From: Bacteroidales bacterium
GTDB taxonomy: Bacteria; Bacteroidota; Bacteroidia; Bacteroidales; UBA932
Assembly: GCA_017443845.1 (NCBI GenBank)
Contig: JAFSXX010000028.1
Coordinates: 1 to 49,127, forward strand
DNA length: 49,127 nucleotides
Direction: 5' to 3'
A program made the translations under genes and the position numbers. A model generated the notes under the pieces. It worked only from the letters and a program-made list of their open reading frames with translations, searched no databases and was not told the origin of the DNA. This document shows, piece by piece, positions 36,409-45,149 of the stretch; the first letter of the stretch is position 1; each line of letters begins with the position of its first letter.

Positions 36409-37587
36409 ATGAAAAGGAAAAAGGGAATCATTATGTGCATCATAGGCGGCGGAATCCTCCTTGCGCTGCTGCTTTCAAGCGGAAAGAGAGATAAGGCCTG
36501 CGAGGTGGAGGTAGCGGCGGTAAAGCGCGGCGACATATCGGAGAGCATCCCCTGCGGAGGCAAGATTCGTCCCGTGAGAGAGGTCGAGATGGCAGCGGAG
36601 GTATCGGGCGAGATAGTCTGGCTGCCCGTCAGCGACGGCGACCCCGTGAAGCGGGGCCAGGTGCTGCTCAAGATAAGGCAGGATGCCTATCTGGCCGCCC
36701 TCGAGAGTGCGAGAGCCTCGCTCGGGATGCTCAGGGCCGAACTCGCCCAGCAGGAGAGCCGAGCCTCGCTCGCACGGATCGAGCTGGAGAGGGTCAGGGA
36801 CCTTGTCTCCGGAGAGGCAGCGCCCAGGAGCCGCCTGGAGAAGGCCGAAGCCGAGAAATCGATAGCCGACGCCCAGCTCGAGGCCGCCCGGTGCGCAGTA
36901 GAACGGGGCGAGGCGGCGGTAAAGGAGGCGGAAGACAATCTCGCACGCACGGTAATTGTCGCCCCTATGGACGGCAACGTCTCGCATCTGGCGGTCAAGA
37001 CCGGCGAGCGGATAGTCGGGACCAGCCAGATGGCCGGTACTCCAATAATGCGGATAACCGACTTCTCCCAGATGGAACTGGTGGTCAATGTGGGAGAAAA
37101 CGACGCGGTCCGGATTCACGAAGGGGACAGCGCAGAGGTCTCCCTGGAGGCCTACGGAGGGCGCAAATTCAGCGGAATCGTGACAAAAATCGCCAATTCC
37201 GCCAAATTTATTGACGGAAGCTTCGGGCAAGTTACTAACTTTGAGGTCCGGATTGCAATGCTGAATGAATCCTATGCCGACCTGCTCGGGAGCGACAGGT
37301 TCCCCGTCAGGCCCGGAATGTCCGCAACCGCGGCCATAAGGACCTCCGAGGCCTCGGGAATCCTCAGGGTTCCAGCCCAGAGCCTCTTCACCTCCCGTGG
37401 AAGCGAGGCGGTATGGAGGGTGGAAAACGGCAGGGTTTATTCGACGGCGGTCCGGACCTCGATCCAGGACCTCGACTACACCGGCGTAACCGAAGGGCTG
37501 AGGGAGGGAGACCTCGTGGTCATCGCCCCCGCCCAGGCAGTAAGCGGAGGGCTTGAGGATGGCGGCAAAGTAAAGATCAAGAATTGA
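36409..37587 (+). CDS. Periplasmic adaptor (HlyD/MacA-like membrane fusion protein)
   Basis: The 392-residue protein has an N-terminal membrane anchor (GIIMCIIGGGILLALLLSSG). It then has the adaptor domains: a lipoyl half-motif VSGEIVWLPVSDGDPVKRGQ near 65-84, a coiled-coil hairpin (about 90-180), the second lipoyl half APMDGNVSHLAVKTGERI, and beta-barrel and membrane-proximal regions to the end. It resembles MacA/RND-type adaptors more than the HlyD proteins usual with C39 exporters. The 3'-end overlaps the start region of tsaB by four bases from the TTG. It should link the ABC exporter to the TolC-like channel. Confidence 0.9.
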   Translation: MKRKKGIIMCIIGGGILLALLLSSGKRDKACEVEVAAVKRGDISESIPCGGKIRPVREVEMAAEVSGEIVWLPVSDGDPVKRGQVLLKIRQDAYLAALESARASLGMLRAELAQQESRASLARIELERVRDLVSGEAAPRSRLEKAEAEKSIADAQLEAARCAVERGEAAVKEAEDNLARTVIVAPMDGNVSHLAVKTGERIVGTSQMAGTPIMRITDFSQMELVVNVGENDAVRIHEGDSAEVSLEAYGGRKFSGIVTKIANSAKFIDGSFGQVTNFEVRIAMLNESYADLLGSDRFPVRPGMSATAAIRTSEASGILRVPAQSLFTSRGSEAVWRVENGRVYSTAVRTSIQDLDYTGVTEGLREGDLVVIAPAQAVSGGLEDGGKVKIKN

Positions 37588-37595
37588 AAAAGACG

Positions 37596-38276
37596 ATGGA
37601 ACACCCCGTAATACTTATGATGGAAACCAGCACCGAATGGTGCTCGGTGGCAATCTCCTCCGGAGAGAAGATAATAGCGCGCCGGATAACCGAGACCGGA
37701 AAGCAACACGCCTCCCTCCTAGCCCCCTTTGTGGACGAGGCCCTCAAAGAGGCGGGCCTGAAGGCCTCCGAATGCGACGCCGTAGCCGTAAGCGAAGGGC
37801 CTGGTTCATATACCGGGCTCAGAGTCGGGGTCTCCACCGCCAAGGGGCTCTGCTTCGGCGCCGGAATCCCCCTGCTTGCCGTAGGCACACTCAAGGTACT
37901 CGCGATGCAGGGAGCAGGCAAGGCCGATTTCATCGTCCCGATGATAGACGCCCGCAGGATGGAGGTTTACTGCGCCGTCTTTACAGGCGACGGCACGCAG
38001 AAGAGCGATACCGAAGCCAGAATCCTGGACGCCTCGAGTTTCACCGACCTTCTCGAAACTGGGAAAGTCCTCTTCTTAGGCGACGGGGCTGCCAAATTCA
38101 GCCAGGTCTGCAACCATCCCAACGCCATATTCGAGCAGTGCTGTCCCGTCGCGGACGCGATGCTCCTGCCCGCCCTCGAGGAGTACAAAAAGAAAGAGTT
38201 CAAAGACATTGCGTACTTTGAACCCTTCTATCTCAAGGAATTCGTTGCCGGAATCAGCAAGAAATCCGTCTTATAG
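37596..38276 (+). CDS. tsaB: tRNA threonylcarbamoyladenosine biosynthesis protein TsaB
   Basis: From ATG 37596 the product has 226 residues and the ASKHA fold of TsaB: ILMMETSTEWCSVAISSG at the N-terminus, then HASLLAPFVDEAL, SEGPGSYTGLRVGVSTAKGL, and MIDARRMEVYCAVF. It is the non-catalytic partner of TsaD in making t6A37 on ANN-decoding tRNAs. It starts eight bases after the adaptor stop, so transcription from the peptide export operon probably runs into this essential gene. It overlaps the convergent TlpA-like gene by six bases. Confidence 0.93.
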   Translation: MEHPVILMMETSTEWCSVAISSGEKIIARRITETGKQHASLLAPFVDEALKEAGLKASECDAVAVSEGPGSYTGLRVGVSTAKGLCFGAGIPLLAVGTLKVLAMQGAGKADFIVPMIDARRMEVYCAVFTGDGTQKSDTEARILDASSFTDLLETGKVLFLGDGAAKFSQVCNHPNAIFEQCCPVADAMLLPALEEYKKKEFKDIAYFEPFYLKEFVAGISKKSVL

Positions 38277-39404
38277 GCACTTCTTCACCAGAGCCTCAAG
38301 CTCGTTCTCGCCAAAGACATCGCGTGCGGGGATATTGCCTTCGCGGTCGATGACAAAAAGAGTGGGCAGCTGTCCGATATTATAAGCGGAACGGGCCGGA
38401 GACCCGGCGCCCAATCCGTCGTTCACGCATATCCAGGGGAGTTCCTGGGAGCGTACGGTCGATGCCCAGAGAGCCTTGTCCACATCGAGGGATACCTGAT
38501 AAATCTCGAGGCCCGCCTGATGATATTTGGCATAGAGGTCCTTCAGGGTCTGGTTGAACATCTTCTGGTTGGCATCGGTGGCGGTCCAGAACGAGAGGAT
38601 TATCACCTTGCCGTCGAGGTCCGAGAGGATCCTGTCCTTACCCTCGACATCGGGCAGATTGAGCTCCGGATAATTGATAGACTGCATCCGGCCGATCTTC
38701 TGGCTGAGGTCGAACGCCGTCTCGCGGCGGCTGATCTCATCGCCCAGAGCCACCACATACTGCGACTTGGGATAGACCGTCTGGAGCGAATCGTAGAGCT
38801 GCTTGAAGAGGATCACGTCGGTATGCTCATTGAATACCGGAAGCTGCTCGTTGAACCTCTGGAACGGGATGATGGCGGAAGTTATCGACTTGCTGTTGTC
38901 CATTATCTGCTTCATCGCCGCACGCTTGTAATCGACATAGCGGCGGCTCATGGCCTCTGCCAGCTGGCGGTAGAGTCCGGGGTCGGAGGTAACTGCCATC
39001 CTGTCGGCATAGCCTTCCATATCGACCTTAGCTGCATAGAAGGCCTCATCGACCTGCTTCAGCAGGGCGGATTCCTGCGAACCGGAGACCTCGTAATCGT
39101 AGGAATTGGCCTTGAGGGTGACTTTGTCGCCCGGCAGCAGCACGAGGGCAGCAACCTGGCGGTCGCCGTCAAAGAGATAGTAGAAGGTGGGAGTCTCGCC
39201 GGGAAGGTTGACCTTGCAGTTGAAACTGCCGTCCTTGCCGGGAGCGATCGTATCCACGGGAACAAGGTTGTTGAGATCGAGCCTCTTGAGAACCAGGCAG
39301 GTATCGCCCAGACCTTCCGCCGTGCCGGAAAGCGTAGCCACAGGCGACTTGGCGCAGGAGGCGGCCATCAGCAGGACGGAGGCGATCAATGCTAATCTTT
39401 TCAT
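38271..39404 (-). CDS. TlpA/AhpC-like lipoprotein lacking the redox cysteines
   Basis: The 377-residue lipoprotein (lipobox MAASC, Cys17) has a DUF4369-like N-terminal domain (about 22-130), a helical linker, and a C-terminal thioredoxin fold (about 240-377) with the cis-Pro loop in GQLPTLFVIDREG. At the position of the usual WCxxC it reads FWTATDANQ: Asp277 and Gln280 replace both cysteines. It therefore cannot act as a thiol-disulphide oxidoreductase in the usual way and may be a binding or chaperone protein of the cell envelope. It is the last gene of the minus-strand cluster starting at 43289, five bases after the HIT gene. Confidence 0.88.
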   Translation of the reverse strand: MKRLALIASVLLMAASCAKSPVATLSGTAEGLGDTCLVLKRLDLNNLVPVDTIAPGKDGSFNCKVNLPGETPTFYYLFDGDRQVAALVLLPGDKVTLKANSYDYEVSGSQESALLKQVDEAFYAAKVDMEGYADRMAVTSDPGLYRQLAEAMSRRYVDYKRAAMKQIMDNSKSITSAIIPFQRFNEQLPVFNEHTDVILFKQLYDSLQTVYPKSQYVVALGDEISRRETAFDLSQKIGRMQSINYPELNLPDVEGKDRILSDLDGKVIILSFWTATDANQKMFNQTLKDLYAKYHQAGLEIYQVSLDVDKALWASTVRSQELPWICVNDGLGAGSPARSAYNIGQLPTLFVIDREGNIPARDVFGENELEALVKKCL

Positions 39405-39409
39405 CTTGG

Positions 39410-39811
39410 TCAGAGTTTTTCGAATTCGGAGGCGATGGCGGAGGCTATCTCCTTGAAACGCTCCGGGGTGAGTTCGAGTTTCTTCTTGCGGAAATCGAGG
39501 TCCGCCTCGCTCTGGAGGGGAACCAGATGGATATGCGTGTGGGGCACTTCCATTCCGAGTACGGCGACTCCGATGCGTTTGCAGGGAATGGCCTTTTTCT
39601 GGGCCTTCGCCACTTTGCGGGCGAATGCCGTCAGGGCCGCGTAATCGGCGTAGTCGAGGTCGAAGATATAATCGACTTCCTTCTTGGGGACTACCAGGGT
39701 ATGCCCCTCGGCCAGCGGGCTGATATCGAGGAACGCATAGCAGAGGTCATTCTCCGCCACTTTGTACGAAGGAATCTCGCCCTTGATGATTTTGGTGAAT
39801 ATCGATGCCAT
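39410..39811 (-). CDS. HIT family hydrolase
   Basis: The 133-residue protein has the N-terminal block IFTKIIKGEIPSYKVAE and the histidine triad HTHIHLVPL near 94-102, typical of Hint-type nucleoside phosphoramidases. The cellular substrate is not known. It starts two bases before the greA stop and is co-transcribed with greA. Confidence 0.93.
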   Translation of the reverse strand: MASIFTKIIKGEIPSYKVAENDLCYAFLDISPLAEGHTLVVPKKEVDYIFDLDYADYAALTAFARKVAKAQKKAIPCKRIGVAVLGMEVPHTHIHLVPLQSEADLDFRKKKLELTPERFKEIASAIASEFEKL

Positions 39812-39813
39812 AA

Positions 39814-40284
39814 TCAGATGGATATGTTCAAGACTTCGAATTTGAGAAGGCCTGCGGGCACGTTGACCTCAACGATATCGCCCTTCCTGTGCCCCATCAG
39901 CGCCTTGCCGATGGGAGTGGTGGCGGCGAGCTTGCCCTCCTTGAAGTTGGCCTCGCTCTCGCCCACAATGGTATACTCGACTACGGTACCCTTGTTGAGA
40001 TTCTTGAGAGTCACCTTGTTGAGCATCTGGATGACGTCGGTATTGATCTTCGACTCGTCGATGACCTTGGCATTGATGAGCTTCTCCTGGAGCTTGGAGA
40101 TCTTGAGTTCGAGGAGACCCTGGGCCTCTCGCGCCGCATCGTACTCCGCATTCTCGGAGAGGTCGCCCTTGTCGCGCGCCTCAGCTATCTGTGCCGATAT
40201 CACGGGACGCTGCGCGATGAGTTTGCTCAATTCGTCCCTCAAATTGTCCAACCCTTCCTGGGTTACATACACGATTTCTGCCAT
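39814..40284 (-). CDS. greA: Transcription elongation factor GreA
   Basis: From ATG 40284 the protein has 156 residues. The N-terminal coiled coil (VTQEGLDNLRDELSKLIAQR) carries the acidic tip GDLSENAEYDAAREAQ. The C-terminal FKBP-like domain has TVVEYTIVGESEAN and ATTPIGKALMGHRKGD. GreA inserts in the secondary channel of RNA polymerase and stimulates transcript cleavage in backtracked complexes. A longer frame exists upstream but would include the promoter, so ATG 40284 is chosen. Confidence 0.95.
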   Translation of the reverse strand: MAEIVYVTQEGLDNLRDELSKLIAQRPVISAQIAEARDKGDLSENAEYDAAREAQGLLELKISKLQEKLINAKVIDESKINTDVIQMLNKVTLKNLNKGTVVEYTIVGESEANFKEGKLAATTPIGKALMGHRKGDIVEVNVPAGLLKFEVLNISI

Positions 40285-40351
40285 AAGTATAAAAATTAGA
40301 AAGAATCCCGCCTGCGGGACCCTTTCAGAATAAACATATTGATTGCGAGTG

Positions 40352-40380
40352 CAAATATACAAATTTTTTCAATAACCAAA
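40352..40380 (-). promoter_or_regulatory. Internal promoter for greA
   Basis: On the minus strand TTTG (40377-40380) is followed after 17 bases by TATATTTG (40352-40359). It lies at the end of ribF, about 70 bases before the greA ATG. A GC-rich hairpin (TCCCGC/GCGGGA, 40306-40319) lies between promoter and gene and could partly stop transcripts arriving from ribF. Confidence 0.5.
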
Positions 40381-41265
40381 TCCTGCCGCGCGCGCCGCCT
40401 CCTCATCCCTGGCCAGCTGCGCGGAGAGTTCTTCCAGCGATGCGAAGCGTCTCTCGTCCCTCAGCCGACCGAGGAATCTCACGGTTATGTCGAGGCCGTA
40501 GATATCCTCGTCGAAGTCGAGGATGTGGGTCTCTATCGTCTTTCCTCTGCCATCCGCGAGGGTGGGACGCGTACCGATGTTGCAGATGCCCCTGTATTTT
40601 TCGCCTTGCACCTCGACACCTACGAAATATACGCCTCCCGCAGGAACGAGTTTCAGTGGTTCATAAAGGGCCATATTGGCTGTAGGATAGCCTATCTTCC
40701 GGCCAATCCGGGCTCCTGCCACCACTACTCCCGTCAGAGGATAGTTGTACCCCAGCAGCGAAGCGGCCTCCTCCACTGCTCCCGTCTCTATCAGGGAACG
40801 GATCATGGTCGAGCTGACATTGCGTCCGCCCGGAGCGTGAAGGTCATCGACGAATATGGGCTCTATGCCGGAGAGGCGGAGAGTCTCGGCCATTTCTTCG
40901 GCCGAGGCGAAGGCATCGCAGCCCAGCCTGTGGTCGTGGCCCAAAATCAGGGCTTCCGCTCCGAAGCGGTCCCGCAGATACTTCCCTATAAACTCCGCGG
41001 CCTTGAGTCTCGCAAAATCGCGGGTAAATGGCAAGACCTCGAAACGGTTTACCCCCAGCCTCATGCAAAGCTCCCGCTTTTCGCCCATCGAAGTAAGCAG
41101 GCGGAGCGTATCTGCGTCCTGCTGGAGCACGTTGCGCGGATGGGGCCAGAAGGTCACCACCAGGGATTCTGCGGAGCGCTTTTCCGCCTCCCCGACAAGC
41201 CTCTCGAGAACTGCGCGGTGTCCGAGGTGTACTCCGTCGAAGAATCCTGTAGCGACTACTGCCAT
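40369..41265 (-). CDS. ribF: Bifunctional riboflavin kinase / FAD synthetase
   Basis: The 298-residue protein starts VVATGFFDGVHLGHRAVLER, the nucleotidyltransferase (FAD synthetase) motif with GxHxGH. It continues with LILGHDHRLG and STMIRSLIETG, then the riboflavin kinase domain with IGYPTANMALY and GICNIGTRPT. It makes FMN and then FAD from riboflavin. It overlaps xseB by 10 bases. Confidence 0.95.
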   Translation of the reverse strand: MAVVATGFFDGVHLGHRAVLERLVGEAEKRSAESLVVTFWPHPRNVLQQDADTLRLLTSMGEKRELCMRLGVNRFEVLPFTRDFARLKAAEFIGKYLRDRFGAEALILGHDHRLGCDAFASAEEMAETLRLSGIEPIFVDDLHAPGGRNVSSTMIRSLIETGAVEEAASLLGYNYPLTGVVVAGARIGRKIGYPTANMALYEPLKLVPAGGVYFVGVEVQGEKYRGICNIGTRPTLADGRGKTIETHILDFDEDIYGLDITVRFLGRLRDERRFASLEELSAQLARDEEAARAAGFGY

Positions 41266-41450
41266 TGCTTCAAAAGTTTTTCTATCTCCTCGGAGTTGCC
41301 GCGGACATAGTCACGGCACCATTTGATCATTTCGAGCGCCTTTTCGATATCGGCGCGGAGCGAGGTGAGATCCCTCTCCGGATCCTCTATCTTCTCCACC
41401 AACTTCTCCAGCTCGGCGAAGACCTCTTCGTATTTCTGTTCTTTATCCAT
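41256..41450 (-). CDS. xseB: Exodeoxyribonuclease VII small subunit
   Basis: A 64-residue helical protein (from ATG 41450) with the XseB pattern YEEVFAELEKLVEKIEDPER. It assembles with XseA into the single-strand-specific exonuclease VII. Its start lies inside the end of xseA and its end inside ribF, so translation of the three is coupled. Confidence 0.92.
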   Translation of the reverse strand: MDKEQKYEEVFAELEKLVEKIEDPERDLTSLRADIEKALEMIKWCRDYVRGNSEEIEKLLKQWQ

Positions 41451-42639
41451 TATTATAGACAATATCATCTACCGTTACACTTAAAACTGCATCACTCATC
41501 ATCAAAGTGAGTTTTTCACCCTTTTCAACAGAGGATGCGACAATGGCTTTATGACCATCTTTAAGGACTAAAGCATAGCCTTTGGCAAGGGTGCGGGCGG
41601 GGTCGGCGGACTGAACCCTGAGTTCCAGTTTGTCAAGGACTGCGAGCGATTCCGACACACGATGCCTTACCGCGGATTCCATACGCAGTACAAGGTTATC
41701 GAAGGCAGATAGGGCAGCTGCCGCTTTTCCCTTTACGGCGAACTGGAGCCGGGACGAAAGGGTTTCGAGGTTCAGGTCCTCCTGGGCGATGATATCCACC
41801 AGATAATCGGCCAGGGCGGTCGGGGTCTTGACATTAGCGTAGGCCACCATATCCACTACGTGGTAGTCGTGGTCGTGGCCGATTCCGGTGAGGACCGGAA
41901 TCGGGAACTGGGCCACATTGACGGCCAGGTCGTAATCGTCGAAACATACAAGGTCCATCGCCCCTCCGCCTCCGCGCAGGATGAGAAGCGCGTCAAACTC
42001 GCAGGAGCGCGCCGCCACGGCCTCCATCGCCGCAACGATGGAAGCGGGAGCCTCAGCGCCCTGCATCAAGGCCGGAAACAACTCCGTATGGAAACTGAAG
42101 CCGTATTCATTCTCGTGCAGATGGCGCATAAAATCGCGGTAACCGGCCGCGGTCTCGGCCGAAATCACGGCGAAGCGTCTCGGCAGCAACGGCAGCGAAA
42201 GAGTGGAATTCATATCCATCATTCCCTCCTTCTGCAACCGTTCGACAGTCCGGCGCCGCTGGAGTTCCAGCCCTCCGAGAGTGAACGACGGGTCTATATC
42301 GGTAATGATCAGCGAGAGCGAGTACAATTCGGAATATTGCACCCTGGCCTGCACCAGCACATTCATTCCCACCTGCAGGTCCTGCCCCGTCTCACTGATG
42401 AAATAGGGCTTCAGGACCCTCCACGACGAGGCCCATATAATGGCAGGGACCTTGGCCTTCAGGCCGCCGTTCGACTCCGTGAGGGTCAGATAGCAGTGGC
42501 CGGAGGGGTGATTCTTGATCTCGCTTATCTCGGCGCGTACCCATACCGGGCCGGGAAAACCGGTCTCGATATATTCCCTGACCATCCCGAGCAGTTCCTT
42601 CAGGCCCAGGACACTTCTCTCTCCTTCCCTTTCAGTCAT
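41443..42639 (-). CDS. xseA: Exodeoxyribonuclease VII large subunit
   Basis: The 398-residue protein has an N-terminal OB fold (VWVRAEISEIKNHPSGHCYL) and a catalytic domain with FAVISAETAAGYRDFMRHL, LLILRGGGGAMDLVCFDDY and TGIGHDHDYHVVDMVA. It acts on single-stranded DNA ends in repair. It overlaps the methyltransferase gene upstream by four bases and xseB downstream by eight. Confidence 0.95.
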   Translation of the reverse strand: MTEREGERSVLGLKELLGMVREYIETGFPGPVWVRAEISEIKNHPSGHCYLTLTESNGGLKAKVPAIIWASSWRVLKPYFISETGQDLQVGMNVLVQARVQYSELYSLSLIITDIDPSFTLGGLELQRRRTVERLQKEGMMDMNSTLSLPLLPRRFAVISAETAAGYRDFMRHLHENEYGFSFHTELFPALMQGAEAPASIVAAMEAVAARSCEFDALLILRGGGGAMDLVCFDDYDLAVNVAQFPIPVLTGIGHDHDYHVVDMVAYANVKTPTALADYLVDIIAQEDLNLETLSSRLQFAVKGKAAAALSAFDNLVLRMESAVRHRVSESLAVLDKLELRVQSADPARTLAKGYALVLKDGHKAIVASSVEKGEKLTLMMSDAVLSVTVDDIVYNNG

Positions 42640-43289
42640 AATACCCTTGCTATATTGAGTCCGTCGCGCAGGGGCAGGATGAAGTTCTCAAGCCTGCCGT
42701 CGGCTGCTACGGCCTCGTTGAAAGCTATGATTCCGCGCGACTGCGGGTCCCCTTTGGGGTGTTCCCCGTAAACCTTGCCGTCCCAGAGTACGTTGTCGGC
42801 GATGATCCAGCTGCCCTGACGCACCTTCGGTGATGCCCCGCCTGGAGAATCGCCCATCAGCAGAGCCAGGTATTCCGGATACTCCCGCTTATTGGCATCG
42901 ATATAGACTAGGTCGTAAACCTCGTCCAGGGTCGGGATGACCGCCTTGCAGTCGCCTATCAGAAGACGCGTGCGATCCTCGATCCCGGCCCTCCGGTAGC
43001 CCTCGCGGATCACATCTTCGAGTTCGTCGTTGATCTCCACGGCATCGAGGCGGCCACCCTCCGGAAGGCCGGCGGCGAGGCATACCGAGGAGTACCCGGT
43101 AAACGTGCCGAGTTCCAGGATGCGGTGCGGCCGGAGCATCCGGGAGAAGGTCTCCAGGAGCCTGCCGGCTTCGAATCCCGCCAGCATGTGCGCGAACTTG
43201 GTACGGAGGTGAGTCTGCCTCTCTATCCATTCCAGGGCCTCCCCGCGGGGAGATGAGTGCGCGATGATGTATTTTTCGAGATCATTCAT
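42636..43289 (-). CDS. Class I SAM-dependent O-methyltransferase
   Basis: The 217-residue protein matches the bacterial catechol-type O-methyltransferase family. SAM-binding motif I is ILELGTFTGYSSVCLA (about 76-91), and YDLVYIDANKREYPEYL holds the metal-binding Asp. Further on is IIADNVLWDGKVY. The substrate is unknown. It is the first gene of the minus-strand cluster running to 38271. Confidence 0.9.
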   Translation of the reverse strand: MNDLEKYIIAHSSPRGEALEWIERQTHLRTKFAHMLAGFEAGRLLETFSRMLRPHRILELGTFTGYSSVCLAAGLPEGGRLDAVEINDELEDVIREGYRRAGIEDRTRLLIGDCKAVIPTLDEVYDLVYIDANKREYPEYLALLMGDSPGGASPKVRQGSWIIADNVLWDGKVYGEHPKGDPQSRGIIAFNEAVAADGRLENFILPLRDGLNIARVL

Positions 43290-43301
43290 AACTCAATACC
43301 G

Positions 43302-43330
43302 CAAAGTTATCAAATTAATTCGTACATTTG
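43302..43330. promoter_or_regulatory. Divergent -7 boxes of the methyltransferase cluster and dnaX
   Basis: TAACTTTG on the minus strand (43302-43309) lies 13 bases before the methyltransferase ATG. TACATTTG on the plus strand (43323-43330) lies six bases before the dnaX ATG, so the dnaX leader must be nearly absent. No TTG lies at the normal distance for either. Confidence 0.5.
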
Positions 43331-43336
43331 TGAGTT

Positions 43337-45127
43337 ATGGGACAGTATATCGTATCAGCTCGAAAGTACAGGCCGGGCAGTTTCGACTCGCTCATCGGCC
43401 AGGAGAATATTGCCAGGACCCTGAAGAACTCCATCCTCAGGAACCAGCTGGCTCACGCATACCTCTTCTGCGGCCCCCGCGGCGTAGGCAAGACCAGCGC
43501 GGCGCGCATCTTCGCAAAGACCATCAACTGCTCCAACCCTTCGGCCGACATGGAGCCCTGCGGGGAGTGCGAGAGCTGCCGTTCCTTCGCAGAAGGGCGC
43601 TCCTACTGCATCCACGAGCTCGACGCGGCATCCAACAACTCGGTGGACGACATCCGTACCCTCACCGACCAGGTACGCATCCCGCCCCAGGTCGGCAAGT
43701 ACAGCGTCTATATCATCGACGAGGTCCATATGCTCTCCCAGGCCGCGTTCAACGCATTCCTCAAGACCCTTGAGGAGCCCCCGGCACACGCCATCTTCAT
43801 CCTCGCCACCACCGAGAAGCACAAGATCCTCCCTACCATCCTCTCCCGCTGCCAGACCTACGATTTCAACCGCATCAGCATCGAGAACATAGTCAAGAAC
43901 CTGCGCCACATAGCGCAGTGCGAGGAGGTCTCCATCAGCGAGGATGCGATGCACATCATCGCCCAGAAGGCCGACGGCGCCATGCGCGACGCCCTCACCC
44001 TTTTCGACCAGATGGTGGCGTTCTGCGGCAGGGAGATAACTTACGAGCAGGTAATCAAGAACCTCAACGTCCTCGATTACGCCTACTATTTCAAGCTGAC
44101 CGACAACTTCCTGCAGGGGGATTACGCTTCCGCCCTGCTCACCTTCGACGAGATACTTTCGCGCGGTTTCAGCGCGCTGCACTTCATATCGGGCCTGAGT
44201 TCCCATTTCAGGGACCTTATCGTCTGCCGCAACGGAGCCTCGCAGACCCTTCTGGAGATAGCTCCGACCGTGGCGCAGACCTATCGCGAGACCGCGCAGA
44301 AATGCCCTACCGACTTCCTGTTCGAGGCCCTCAACTGCACTACCGCATGCGAGGCGCAGTTCAAGCAGAGCGGCAACCAGAGGCTCCTGATTGAGTTCAC
44401 GCTGATGAAGCTCTGCCGCATAGTACCCGCTGCCTCGGCGGCTTTCTCCGCTACCGGAGCCCCTGTCGCTGCTGCGAAGCCCCAGGCCGCCCCGGCCAAG
44501 GCCCCGGAAGTTGCACCGGCTCAGGCGCCCGCTCCCGCTCCGACGCCAGCACCGGTTGAAGCGGCGCCCGCAGAGCCTGCCGCAACGCCCGAGGAGCCGA
44601 TACTGAAACCCGTCCAAAAGCCCGCCGCGGCCCCGGGAATGTCCATAAAGGATATGATGAAGCAGGCCGACAGACCCGCCCAGGGCGCCGGACTGAGGGG
44701 AGTGATGGCGGCAGGCGGCGAGACCGCGGCCGCAGGCGTGATCCCTGTACCCACCGCTGCTATCTCCGCGGAATCGGTCCTGGAGGCCTGGAAGAAGCTC
44801 GCCGACGCCGAATCCGCCCCGAACCTCAAGGCCACCCTGGCAAGCGTCGTCCCCTCTTTCGATGCCGACAGGATGGAGATCCGCTTCGAGGTCAAGAACT
44901 CGGCCCAGAAGGAGTGGATCGACCGCAACCGCCGGATCAAGATGGAGGAGTCGCTGCGGCACGCTCTTGGCAGTAACGCCATCCGTCTCTTTGTAGATGT
45001 AGCGGAAGTAAGGGAGAGCAACACGGCCGCCAAGCTCTATATGCCCTCCGACAGGGACGATTACCTCACGAAGAACTCCGAGGAGTTCCGCAATTTGAAG
45101 AACGATTTCGGGCTGGAGGTCAACTGA
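43337..45127 (+). CDS. dnaX: DNA polymerase III subunit gamma/tau
   Basis: The 596-residue clamp-loader ATPase has RPGSFDSLIGQENIARTLKN at the N-terminus, Walker A GPRGVGKTSAARIFAK, and a four-cysteine zinc module (NCSNPS, CGECESC). Walker B is IIDEVHMLS and the SRC motif lies in ILSRCQTYDF. Residues 370-480 are a low-complexity Ala/Pro linker, and the C-terminal 110 residues are the tau-type domain. An ATG at 43337 closely follows the -7 box. Confidence 0.95.
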   Translation: MGQYIVSARKYRPGSFDSLIGQENIARTLKNSILRNQLAHAYLFCGPRGVGKTSAARIFAKTINCSNPSADMEPCGECESCRSFAEGRSYCIHELDAASNNSVDDIRTLTDQVRIPPQVGKYSVYIIDEVHMLSQAAFNAFLKTLEEPPAHAIFILATTEKHKILPTILSRCQTYDFNRISIENIVKNLRHIAQCEEVSISEDAMHIIAQKADGAMRDALTLFDQMVAFCGREITYEQVIKNLNVLDYAYYFKLTDNFLQGDYASALLTFDEILSRGFSALHFISGLSSHFRDLIVCRNGASQTLLEIAPTVAQTYRETAQKCPTDFLFEALNCTTACEAQFKQSGNQRLLIEFTLMKLCRIVPAASAAFSATGAPVAAAKPQAAPAKAPEVAPAQAPAPAPTPAPVEAAPAEPAATPEEPILKPVQKPAAAPGMSIKDMMKQADRPAQGAGLRGVMAAGGETAAAGVIPVPTAAISAESVLEAWKKLADAESAPNLKATLASVVPSFDADRMEIRFEVKNSAQKEWIDRNRRIKMEESLRHALGSNAIRLFVDVAEVRESNTAAKLYMPSDRDDYLTKNSEEFRNLKNDFGLEVN

Positions 45128-45149
45128 CGCTCCCCCATCAGAATAAAAG

